DNA of 64,000 nucleotides, from contig CALOAD010000009.1 of assembly GCA_942491415.1 (NCBI GenBank), positions 186,001 through 250,000 on the forward strand. Reading direction: 5' to 3'. The notes beneath the pieces were generated by a model. The model ran no database searches. It was not told the origin of the DNA and worked only from the letters and a program-made list of their open reading frames with translations. The DNA comes from CALOAD01 sp942491415 (lineage in GTDB: Bacteria; Cyanobacteriota; Vampirovibrionia; Gastranaerophilales; CALOAD01). Shown piece by piece: positions 52,587-60,229 of the stretch (its first letter is position 1; every line of letters starts with the position of its first letter). The position numbers were made by a program, and so were the translations under genes.

Positions 52587-53657
52587 TTGCGTGCTTCAGA
52601 TGTTTTATGTTCTCAAGGTAATTTTATAAAAATTTTAGAGGCTTTATATAATACTGTTCTTATCGTTGATAATAAGAAAAATGTTGTTTATGCTAATGCT
52701 AATGCCAATAAGATTTTCAGAGTAGACACTTCTTGTTTGGGAGAAAATTCAAATAATATTTTGGGGAATTTCATAAATTGTAAGAATGATTGTACCAACT
52801 GTCTTGGCTGTGAATTGGATCGTTCAATAAAAAACTTGATAAAATTTGGGAAAGAACATGAAGTTACAAAAAAAGAAATGGTGTTTTTTTCCAGGATAGA
52901 AGGGCAAAAACAATTTAAAACTTCTGTGATGAAATTTTTTCATAACGAAAAAGAACTGTTTTTTATTGCTTTGGATGATATTACAGAAGAAAAAAAGCTT
53001 TTTAAAGAGCTTGAAATGAAACATTATAGACTTCAAAAACTTTCTGAATCATTGGAAAATTCTGATTCTATAGTTATGGCAATTGCAAATAGTGTTGAGG
53101 CTAAAGATAAGCTCACAAAAGGTCATATCAGTAGGGTTGCTTTTTATGCTCAAAAAATTGGTGAGTATTTTAAGATGTCGGAATCAGAACTTGAGTTATT
53201 AAAAAAAGGTGCTGTTTTGCACGATATAGGTAAAATAGGAACACCTGACAATATTTTAAATAAGCCCGGAGCATTAACTAAAGAAGAATTTGAGATAATG
53301 AAAAACCATCCTGTAGACGGCTGGAATATACTTAGTTCCTTAAAATCATTTAAGAATTTAGCTAAAATAGCCAGGCATCACCATGAAAAACTTGATGGAA
53401 CAGGTTATCCGGATGGTTTAAAAGATGAAGAAATAGATATTTACACAAGAATTGTTGCTATTGTGGATATTTTTGATGCATTAACCGCAGATAGATCTTA
53501 TAGAAGTGCTTTAACCCGAGAGCAAGCTTTAAATATAATTTTTGAAGATGTGAAAAAAGGCAAACTCGATTCTAAAATAGCAAATGCACTTAAAGAAATA
53601 ACAGCAAAAGAAACGTTTCCTTTTGCCTCAAGCGCAAAACAGAAATTCTCCAAATAA
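52587..53657 (+). CDS. PAS-HD-GYP c-di-GMP phosphodiesterase
   Basis: 356 residues: an N-terminal PAS domain (about 15-130) whose loop has a cysteine cluster (CKNDCTNCLGCELD), a possible redox or metal sensor, then an HD-GYP domain (about 155-345). The domain shows HDIGKIG, RHHHEKLDGTGYPDGL and VDIFDALTADRSYR, all needed for c-di-GMP breakdown. A TTG start is used with AAAGGA 8 bases upstream. It would oppose the CHASE2-GGDEF cyclase at 2.8 kb. No membrane segment. Confidence 0.9.
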   Translation: MRASDVLCSQGNFIKILEALYNTVLIVDNKKNVVYANANANKIFRVDTSCLGENSNNILGNFINCKNDCTNCLGCELDRSIKNLIKFGKEHEVTKKEMVFFSRIEGQKQFKTSVMKFFHNEKELFFIALDDITEEKKLFKELEMKHYRLQKLSESLENSDSIVMAIANSVEAKDKLTKGHISRVAFYAQKIGEYFKMSESELELLKKGAVLHDIGKIGTPDNILNKPGALTKEEFEIMKNHPVDGWNILSSLKSFKNLAKIARHHHEKLDGTGYPDGLKDEEIDIYTRIVAIVDIFDALTADRSYRSALTREQALNIIFEDVKKGKLDSKIANALKEITAKETFPFASSAKQKFSK

Positions 53658-53676
53658 AGACTCATAAAAAATCCGC

Positions 53677-53794
53677 AAAAAAAAACCACCTTGCGGTGGT
53701 ATTCTGCATCCTAATGGTCTCTTCTTCCATTTAATAGAAGTCTTTAAACTTCATTCGGGGTAATATGTTTTAGTGTGTATTTTACACTTGATAC
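53677..53794 (-). ncRNA. Candidate small RNA, about 118 nt
   Basis: No gene lies in the 398-base gap 53658-54055. On the minus strand a promoter with TTGACA is followed by about 118 bases that fold by eye into three short stems: AGTGT/ACACT, GAAGT/ACTTC and AATGG/CCATT. They end in ACCACC-GCAA-GGTGGT plus nine T (53700-53677). A GNRA-type tetraloop on a GC stem with a long T run is a textbook intrinsic terminator, and the neighbouring genes are both on the plus strand, so it cannot be theirs. No open frame longer than about 20 codons fits. The rest of the gap (53829-54055) holds only a degenerate A-rich repeat. Confidence 0.6.
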
Positions 53795-53799
53795 TTAAT

Positions 53800-53828
53800 A
53801 CGATAATGTATATTTCTTATTCTGTCAA
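53800..53828 (-). promoter_or_regulatory. Promoter of the candidate small RNA
   Basis: On the minus strand TTGACA (53828-53823, perfect), 17 bases, TATCGT (53805-53800, four of six). Confidence 0.55.
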
Positions 53829-54064
53829 TACCTAAATGTTGAAATAATTTATTTTGTTTAGAAGCTTTTTTAGGGGCTTTTGAAAAAAACACCCAAAAAA
53901 CTTACAGGGCAAGGGAAGAGCCGTTGTGTAAATATCATTACTCCCTTAATAAAACTTAAAGAAAAAGCAGTTTTAAGTGTACAGGCTACAATAAAAAACA
54001 ATTTCTTTATTATGAACTTTGGATTTGATAAGCTATAAATCGAAAGCATTTAAGGATGGTTAAA

Positions 54065-54835
54065 TTGAAAAATTTAGAAAAATTAATTGAAATAATTGCA
54101 ACATTAAGATCTCCGCAAGGATGTGAGTGGGATAGACAACAAACTCACAAAACCCTCAGGCAAAATTTTTTGGAAGAAGTCTATGAAGCGGTTGATGCTA
54201 TTGATGAAGAAGATAAGGAAAATTTAAAAGAAGAGTTAGGGGATGTTCTTTTGCAAATAGTGTTGCATGCTCAAATTGCTTCAGAAGTGAGAGATTTTAC
54301 GCTTGAAGATGTAGCTGAAGTTATTTCAGAAAAATTAATACGACGCCATCCTCATGTATTTGGAAATCAAAAAGTTTCAGGAACTGAAGAGATTTTAGCA
54401 AATTGGGAAGAAATAAAAAAGGCTGAAAAACCTGAAAGAACTTCTGTATTGTCAGGCATTTCTAAATCTCAACCAGCGTTATTAACGGCTTATAAGATAA
54501 GTAAAAAAGCTGTAAAAACAGGTTTTGAATGGCCGAATAAAAAAAGTTTAATGGAGTGCATTCAATCTGAATTTGTCGAATTTGAAAAAGCGGTTGAATT
54601 AGAAGATGAAAAACAAATGGAAGATGAGCTCGGTGATATTTTGTTTTCTGTTGTAAACCTTGCAAGGTGGCATAAAATAAACCCGGAACTTGCATTAATA
54701 AATGCTAATAATAAATTTAAAAAAAGATTTCAGACAATGGAAAAACTTGCCAATAAAGAGTTAAATAAATATTCATTTGAAGAATATGATGAACTGTGGA
54801 AAAAAGCGAAAAAAGAATTAGAGGAGTCAAAATAA
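54065..54835 (+). CDS. mazG: Nucleoside triphosphate pyrophosphohydrolase MazG
   Basis: Hydrolyses non-canonical or excess NTPs to NMP and pyrophosphate. 256 residues in two tandem MazG domains: the first with GCEWDRQQTHKTLRQNFLEE and EELGDVLLQIVLHA, the second with ECIQSEFVEFEKAVELEDEK and DELGDILFSVVNLARW. Metal-binding EExxE/ExxD residues are intact in both. An ATG at 54056 is also possible, but AAGGA lies 8 bases before the TTG at 54065, the same layout as the start of the HD-GYP gene. First gene of mazG-sppA. Confidence 0.93.
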   Translation: MKNLEKLIEIIATLRSPQGCEWDRQQTHKTLRQNFLEEVYEAVDAIDEEDKENLKEELGDVLLQIVLHAQIASEVRDFTLEDVAEVISEKLIRRHPHVFGNQKVSGTEEILANWEEIKKAEKPERTSVLSGISKSQPALLTAYKISKKAVKTGFEWPNKKSLMECIQSEFVEFEKAVELEDEKQMEDELGDILFSVVNLARWHKINPELALINANNKFKKRFQTMEKLANKELNKYSFEEYDELWKKAKKELEESK

Positions 54836-55674
54836 TGAACATAAAAAAGACTTTCAGAAAAATTAAACATACTTTATTTGCGGATAAAAGAATCGCTTTA
54901 ATCAAATTAGAAGGGGTTATTGTAGACTCTAATGTCCTGCCGATTGCCACAAAAATTATTGAGGCATTGGAAGATGCTAAAAAAATGGGATTTAAAGCAG
55001 TCGTACTTAGAATTAATAGTCCCGGAGGCACGGTAGGTGCATCACAGGAAATTTATTCAGCGATTAAAAGAATTCAAAAAGATAATATAAAAGTAGTGGT
55101 GTCTATAGGTGATGTAGCTGCAAGTGGTGGAGTTTACGTAGGAGTTGCAGGTGATAAAATTGTCGCAAATCCTGGTTCAGTTACGGGCTCTATAGGTGTA
55201 ATAATAAAAAGTAGCGTGTTGAAAAAGTTGTATGGTAAATTGGGAGTGGATAGTCAGGTTGTAAAATCCGGAGAATTTAAAGATATATTATCTAATACCA
55301 GATATTTTTCAAAAAAAGAAAAGGTAATTCTTCAAGAGCTTATTGATTCAACTTATGAGCAATTTTTAAATACTGTAGCAATAGAAAGAGGACTCGAAGT
55401 GGAAGCTGTGCGAAAATTTGCAGATGGTAGAATATTTTCGGGAGAACAGGCTCAAAAACTTGGTCTTGTTGATAAATTGGGTTCTCAAAAAGACGCTGTT
55501 GATCTAGCTGCAAAGCTTGTGGGTATAAAAGAAGAGCCTAAACTGATTAATATTTCTCCTAAAAAAGGATTTTTGCAAAAAATTTCAAAATTATCTATTG
55601 AACAAATTTTAGAAAATCTAGGGGCAGGTTCAGTACATTCAGGTGTTCCGCTTTGGATTATGCCCGGAATATAA
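54835..55674 (+). CDS. sppA: Signal peptide peptidase SppA-like serine protease
   Basis: 279 residues, the short SppA form (S49 family), which degrades leftover signal peptides at the membrane. The catalytic Ser is in AASGGVYVG near residue 100 and the Lys in KSGEFKDI near 151; NSPGGTVGASQEI near 62 is the conserved oxyanion region. No clear N-terminal membrane segment is seen, which is unusual, so it may be cytoplasmic or peripheral. Its ATG overlaps the mazG stop by one base (TAATG), with GGAG 8 bases upstream. Confidence 0.9.
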   Translation: MNIKKTFRKIKHTLFADKRIALIKLEGVIVDSNVLPIATKIIEALEDAKKMGFKAVVLRINSPGGTVGASQEIYSAIKRIQKDNIKVVVSIGDVAASGGVYVGVAGDKIVANPGSVTGSIGVIIKSSVLKKLYGKLGVDSQVVKSGEFKDILSNTRYFSKKEKVILQELIDSTYEQFLNTVAIERGLEVEAVRKFADGRIFSGEQAQKLGLVDKLGSQKDAVDLAAKLVGIKEEPKLINISPKKGFLQKISKLSIEQILENLGAGSVHSGVPLWIMPGI

Positions 55675-55767
55675 AAATATATTGATAAATAGATGAAAAA
55701 ATGGATGAAAAAAATTAGCTGATAAGTTAAAATAATTGGTGTTGGAATTAAAGTTAGGAGAAAATAA

Positions 55768-56163
55768 TTGGAAGAGACAAGCTCTTATAAGCTGGCAAGT
55801 GTTATAGCAAGGGTATGCGATAATAAACTTGCAAAAAATATTACGATTTTAAATATAAGCAATGTATCGGTATTGGCGGATTATTTTGTTATTTGTAGTG
55901 CTGATTCTACAACTCAGGTAAAAGCACTAACAGGTGCTGTGCGAGAAAAAGTTAAAGAATTATACCAAAGAATACCCGCTGGTGAAGAAAACGATACAAA
56001 AAACAGATGGAATCTTTTGGATTATGGAGATGTGGTTGTTCACGTACTACATAGAGAAGAACGTGAAACTTATGCGATTGAAAAATTTTGGAACCATGCC
56101 TGCACAATAGAAGAAGAGCTATGGAAAAGTGAATCGGAAGAGTTGCAAGAGCAACTTTTGTAA
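55768..56163 (+). CDS. rsfS: Ribosomal silencing factor RsfS
   Basis: 131 residues. Binds L14 and prevents joining of ribosomal subunits when nutrients fall. The family core is clear: LNISNVSVLADYFVICSADS, AGEENDTKNRWNLLDYGDVV and the FWNHACTIEEE end in place of the usual YNLE. A TTG start follows AGGAG 7 bases upstream. It precedes fcl by 12 bases. Confidence 0.93.
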   Translation: MEETSSYKLASVIARVCDNKLAKNITILNISNVSVLADYFVICSADSTTQVKALTGAVREKVKELYQRIPAGEENDTKNRWNLLDYGDVVVHVLHREERETYAIEKFWNHACTIEEELWKSESEELQEQLL

Positions 56164-56175
56164 TCGGAGTATGTA

Positions 56176-57117
56176 ATGAATAAAAAAATATATGTAGCCG
56201 GACATCGAGGTTTGGTGGGAAGTGCGATAATAAGACAGCTTAAAAAAGAAGGTTTTTCAAATATAATTACCAAAACAAGCAAAGAACTTGATCTTTCTGA
56301 TCAAATAGCAGTTTTTGATTTTTTTGAAAAAGAAAAACCAGATTGGGTCTTTCTTGCAGCGGCTAAAGTTGGCGGAATTAAAGCAAATGATACATATCCT
56401 GTAGATTTTCTTTTAGATAATTTGAAAATTCAAAATAATGTAATAGAAGCTTGTTATAAAAATGATGTCAAAAAATTGCTTTTCTTGGGGTCTAGTTGCA
56501 TTTATCCCAAAGAAGCACCTCAACCTATAAAAGAAGAATATTTGCTCACGTCAAAATTAGAACCCACTAACGAGCCTTATGCGTTGGCTAAAATTGCAGG
56601 CATAAAGCTTTGTAACTCATATAATAAACAACATGGAACATGCTATTTATCTGTTATGCCTTGTAACCTTTATGGTATAAACGATAATTATCACGAAGAA
56701 AATGCTCATGCACTCCCGATGTTATTAAGACGTTTTCACGAAGCAAAACAAAATGGATTAAAAGAAGTGGCAGTGTGGGGAACAGGTACTCCATTAAGGG
56801 AGTTTATGTTTAGTGAAGATTTAGCCGAAGCATGTGTATTTTTAATGAAAAATAAAAATGCAAATGAACTTCCTGAATTTATAAATATAGGAACGGGCGA
56901 AGATTGCACTATAATGGAGCTTGTTCATATGATAAAAGATGTTGTCGGCTTTGATGGTGAAATAAAGTTAGATACATCAAAACCTGACGGTACGATGCGT
57001 AAGCTTATGGATGTATCAAAAATAAATAAACTGGGCTGGAAAGCAAAAACAACTTTAAAAGAGGGTGTTAAGCAAACATATAATGATTTTTTAACTAATA
57101 AAAATCTAAGAAAGTAA
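56176..57117 (+). CDS. fcl: GDP-L-fucose synthase
   Basis: Converts GDP-4-keto-6-deoxymannose to GDP-L-fucose by epimerisation and NADPH reduction, for fucosylated surface glycans. 313 residues of the short-chain dehydrogenase family: GHRGLVGSAIIRQL (nucleotide binding), SSCIYP and the catalytic YALAK near residue 135. PNLYGINDNYHEENAHALP-type substrate residues are present (as CNLYGIND and HALPMLLRRFHEA). The gmd partner gene is not in the window. A terminator overlaps its stop codon. Confidence 0.95.
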   Translation: MNKKIYVAGHRGLVGSAIIRQLKKEGFSNIITKTSKELDLSDQIAVFDFFEKEKPDWVFLAAAKVGGIKANDTYPVDFLLDNLKIQNNVIEACYKNDVKKLLFLGSSCIYPKEAPQPIKEEYLLTSKLEPTNEPYALAKIAGIKLCNSYNKQHGTCYLSVMPCNLYGINDNYHEENAHALPMLLRRFHEAKQNGLKEVAVWGTGTPLREFMFSEDLAEACVFLMKNKNANELPEFINIGTGEDCTIMELVHMIKDVVGFDGEIKLDTSKPDGTMRKLMDVSKINKLGWKAKTTLKEGVKQTYNDFLTNKNLRK

Positions 57118-57144
57118 GCTATTAATAGCTTACTTTCTTTTTTT
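57108..57144 (+). terminator. Terminator overlapping the fcl stop codon
   Basis: AAGAAAGTAAGCTATT (57108-57123) and its complement (57124-57139) form a perfect 16-pair palindrome followed by a T run to 57144. The fcl stop (57115-57117) is inside the stem. Confidence 0.8.
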
Positions 57145-57166
57145 GTAATGTGTTTATATAATGTTT

Positions 57167-58666
57167 TTAGTACATTCCTCTTGCTTCACAGCCGAATCGC
57201 CAGTTTGAAGGGGTTATTGCAGTGGTAGTGCCACTGGTTTTGTTTGCCAGGTTCGTTATTTTTGCACTTCCGGTAACAAAAGTCAGCTTGTTTTTAGCTG
57301 ATAATAAAACATTGCTCTCAGAACCCCAGTTGTATATTTTATTCCCTTCTTCATAACCAAGATCGTTTTTTATACATTCAAGGTAGGAATTAAGCTTTAA
57401 ATTTTTAAGCGGTATATTAACATCAAAATCATAACAGGTTGCAAGAGCTAAAGCCCCTGTTTCAAAAGAAGTTTTATGATTAAAAGCATAATTTACCGGG
57501 TTTGCCAGTATTCCGTTAGTTCTTTTAACTTCTCCCAATTTTACAAATTGGCATTCTTCCCATACAGTTCCGTTAAACTTATAAGGTTTATGAGGCTTAA
57601 CAGAAGTATCAAGCCAATAATCATTTTGCATAGGAGATTCAGGCGTTTCATCAGTTTCTGTCATTTTATAATAAGATTCAAATAAATCCAGTTGTTCTAT
57701 CCCGATATAAGTTCCGCCATTAATTTCAGTTATATTAATTCTGTAATAAATATAACTTGTATCATTTTCAAATCTGCAAGTTTTTATATTATCTACATCA
57801 GTATGATTTGTCTGAGTATCTAATACAATCCAGTTTGTGTCATCATGAGAAGCTTCAAAAGTCCAACTTTTAGGTGTTGTGTTTAAACTACCAAATCTAC
57901 CTTTAAGAGAATACTCTGTTATTTTTCGAGCGGTTGCCAATTGCGCTCTTAACCATCCTGAAGTTGTGCCGTTTTGAGAAAGCCAACAATTGCTGGCTGA
58001 ATTTCTTACTCCATCAAAAGCTTCATATGGATAATAGTTAGTATCATACCAATTAATTGCTTCGGCGGTAAAACCATTACAAGAGTTACTTGTCATTGGG
58101 GGTATGACGGATTGATCATCTCTAAGTTTAACCCAGGTTGGATCTTGCCCTTTTTCTTTGATAATTACATGGGTTCCATCATCAACGATATCATCGACAA
58201 CAACATTTTCTTCTATAGCCTCAACTGTTCCGTCGGGATAAGTGAAAACAACGGAAGGATTGCTACCACCGGCTAAAATTCTAACACTTCCGTTATCAAC
58301 TTTTGTTATAAAGTTAGGAGTTCCGTTAGTATCTTTTTTCCCACTATTCACAGCATAAGGAGTGTATAAAGCAGGTTTTGTCGTGTCTTTATTTTCGATA
58401 GCATCATCCACATATTTTTTGTGAGTTAAAGCACTTGGTATATCTATTGAAAGAGTTGTCATTACTGTTTCTGAGTACTTTTGAATTTGTTCAAAGTTGT
58501 TACTTCCATCTTTTTTAATAACATCGTTTGATAGTGTATTATTTATAGTTGTAATATTGTTAGTGTTTTCCCCTATACCATTTCGACAAGCTGTAAAATT
58601 GTCATTTACGTGTTCTGCAACTGCTTTTGTACCGGGCACAAAAACATAAGGCATCGTGAAACTCAT
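57167..58666 (-). CDS. Phage tail-fibre-like protein with F5/8 type C (discoidin) domain
   Basis: 499 residues, no signal peptide. The N-terminus (YVFVPGTKAVAEHVNDNFTA, then ENTNNITTINNTL repeats) resembles the start of phage tail proteins that trimerise. The middle (about 180-320) reads as a discoidin/F5-8C carbohydrate-binding domain: PYEAFDGVRNSASNCWLSQN, WLRAQLATARKITEYSLKGR and KSWTFEASHDDTNWIVLDTQ. The C-terminal part is beta-rich and Asn-rich. It stands alone, without other phage genes, so it may be a remnant, a tailocin or phage receptor-binding protein supplied in trans, or a domesticated adhesin. AAAGGA lies 8 bases before the ATG. Confidence 0.72.
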   Translation of the reverse strand: MSFTMPYVFVPGTKAVAEHVNDNFTACRNGIGENTNNITTINNTLSNDVIKKDGSNNFEQIQKYSETVMTTLSIDIPSALTHKKYVDDAIENKDTTKPALYTPYAVNSGKKDTNGTPNFITKVDNGSVRILAGGSNPSVVFTYPDGTVEAIEENVVVDDIVDDGTHVIIKEKGQDPTWVKLRDDQSVIPPMTSNSCNGFTAEAINWYDTNYYPYEAFDGVRNSASNCWLSQNGTTSGWLRAQLATARKITEYSLKGRFGSLNTTPKSWTFEASHDDTNWIVLDTQTNHTDVDNIKTCRFENDTSYIYYRINITEINGGTYIGIEQLDLFESYYKMTETDETPESPMQNDYWLDTSVKPHKPYKFNGTVWEECQFVKLGEVKRTNGILANPVNYAFNHKTSFETGALALATCYDFDVNIPLKNLKLNSYLECIKNDLGYEEGNKIYNWGSESNVLLSAKNKLTFVTGSAKITNLANKTSGTTTAITPSNWRFGCEARGMY

Positions 58667-58861
58667 AGTTTATCCTTTCTTTTTTCTACTTTTATTCAAA
58701 CGCGCTTGATTGAAAGTAGGATAACTCGAATTTTGTTATTGCAATATTAAAATTTATAAATTTAAGCCTATAGATACAGGCTTTTAGGAATATATAAATA
58801 TTCATGAACAAAAAGATAAGGTAGACTTTTGATTATTATAAGCTCGATAAGTAATAATTAT

Positions 58862-59695
58862 TTAGAGATCTTTAATCATATCAGCTCGAATTAGACCAAA
58901 TTTGGCAGAAAGATCATCAATATGATGAACCAGATAAAGCTCGGATTCTAAATTTCTTTCACCCAGATCAATTAATGCGTCCCATTCAGATCTACCGTGA
59001 TGTGCAGCTATCATTCTTGCGATGTTTTTAAAATCATTGTTCATTGCCCAACAAAAAGCATATTGAGTGTGATTTATCCATTTTGTTCTAAAATCTTCAA
59101 TTATTTCAACTATACCTGTTTCAATGTTTATTTCGTACTCAAACATTTTACCTATGTCATGCATGATACAAGCTGCAATAACTTGATCGTTATCAACATT
59201 TTGTTTAAAAAGAGGAATTGTAACTTTTGCAAATTCAATACATTCCCAAGTGTGTTGCATAAGCCCACCTAAATAATTATGGTGCATAACTTTTGCAGCA
59301 GGAACCGTTTTGAAAAGATATTCATTTGTCATTATTTCTTTTAAAACAGCTTTTTTAAGTTTTTCATCTTTAAATTCGTTTATAACTGAGATGATTTTAT
59401 TAAAAAGATGCTCCCGAGCTTTTTCGTTGAGTCCGATAGGAGCTTTTTCAATTATTTTAATATTTTTGATTATGCAATTATTGTAATCGTAGTTAAAATC
59501 ACCTTCTATTTGAACAATATTACCTGCTCTAAATGCTATTGGCGAAATTTTATCAAGGAAATTACTCCATATTTTGCAATCTAATGTTGAGTTTGAATTA
59601 TGGTCCTGTAGGATTAAATTCCCCATAGGATCGCCTTTTTTTGTTTTTGAAATACTAAAGCTTTTTACCATAAATTTTGATGATAAATCTATCAT
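58862..59695 (-). CDS. 3'-5' exoribonuclease YhaM-like
   Basis: 277 residues: an N-terminal OB-fold (about 5-80, GNLILQDHNSNSTLDCKIWS) and a C-terminal HD domain with HHNYLGGLMQHTWECIE, MHDIGKMFEYE and AHHGRSEWDAL. This is the YhaM/Cbf1 layout, enzymes that trim RNA and DNA 3' ends with Mn. The first domain with its HD metal ligands is intact. GAGGA lies 8 bases before the ATG. Monocistronic. Confidence 0.88.
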   Translation of the reverse strand: MIDLSSKFMVKSFSISKTKKGDPMGNLILQDHNSNSTLDCKIWSNFLDKISPIAFRAGNIVQIEGDFNYDYNNCIIKNIKIIEKAPIGLNEKAREHLFNKIISVINEFKDEKLKKAVLKEIMTNEYLFKTVPAAKVMHHNYLGGLMQHTWECIEFAKVTIPLFKQNVDNDQVIAACIMHDIGKMFEYEINIETGIVEIIEDFRTKWINHTQYAFCWAMNNDFKNIARMIAAHHGRSEWDALIDLGERNLESELYLVHHIDDLSAKFGLIRADMIKDL

Positions 59696-59843
59696 TTACA
59701 AATCCTCAATGTAAACTTGCAAGATTGATTTTAAAATAAGCTGGAGTTAAATACAAGCTTTTTTTATTAGTGTTCGTTGGTATTGATGTTTATAAAAGCC
59801 ATTACAAAAGTTTAAAATAATACAATTAAATTAACTTTTAGTA

Positions 59844-59872
59844 TTTACAAGAAATATTCTTATTGCTATAAT
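59844..59872 (+). promoter_or_regulatory. Promoter of tRNA-Asn
   Basis: TTTACA (59844-59849), 17 bases, TATAAT (59867-59872); the predicted start lies about 20 bases before the tRNA. Confidence 0.75.
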
Positions 59873-59897
59873 ACACTTGAATTGAATAAATAAACAT

Positions 59898-59969
<72 letters not shown>

Positions 59970-59975
59970 TTTTTT

Positions 59976-60010
59976 AAAAAGAGTCTTGGTGAAAAACTAA
60001 GACTCTTTTT
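59976..60010 (+). terminator. Terminator of tRNA-Asn
   Basis: AAAAAGAGTCTT and AAGACTCTTTTT pair perfectly over 12 bases with an 11-base loop. Confidence 0.85.
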
Positions 60011-60028
60011 GTTAAAGGTTTATGTATT

Positions 60029-60223
60029 TTATAACCACTTTTTATTATAAAAGAATAAAAATGTAGATATACTAAAAACAATCATAATAGCTATAATTAT
60101 GTAAAATCCACTATCAAGCTCTACCAAGGGTAGTTTTGTAAAATTCATCCCAAATAAACTTGCTAGTAATGTTGCTGGGAGTAAAGCAGCAGAAATAACT
60201 GTTAGAAACTTAATTAGAGACTT
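60029..60223 (-). pseudogene. Remnant of a CorA magnesium transporter C-terminus
   Basis: 64 codons without a start: the stop codon TAA at 60226-60224 blocks the frame upstream. The peptide is the last part of CorA: SLIKFLTVISAALLPATLLA, the selectivity-filter motif GMN in SLFGMNFTKLPL, a second membrane segment and a basic end KKWL. All upstream parts of corA are missing and treS stops only 6 bases away, so the gene was cut at this point. The break next to treS suggests that treS replaced the rest of corA. Confidence 0.78.
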
Positions 60224-60229
60224 TTATTT

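Noticed and set aside
58763..58786. AAGCCT/AGGCTT hairpin upstream of the tail-fibre gene
   Set aside because: Only six pairs with a weak T run and no gene that would need it.
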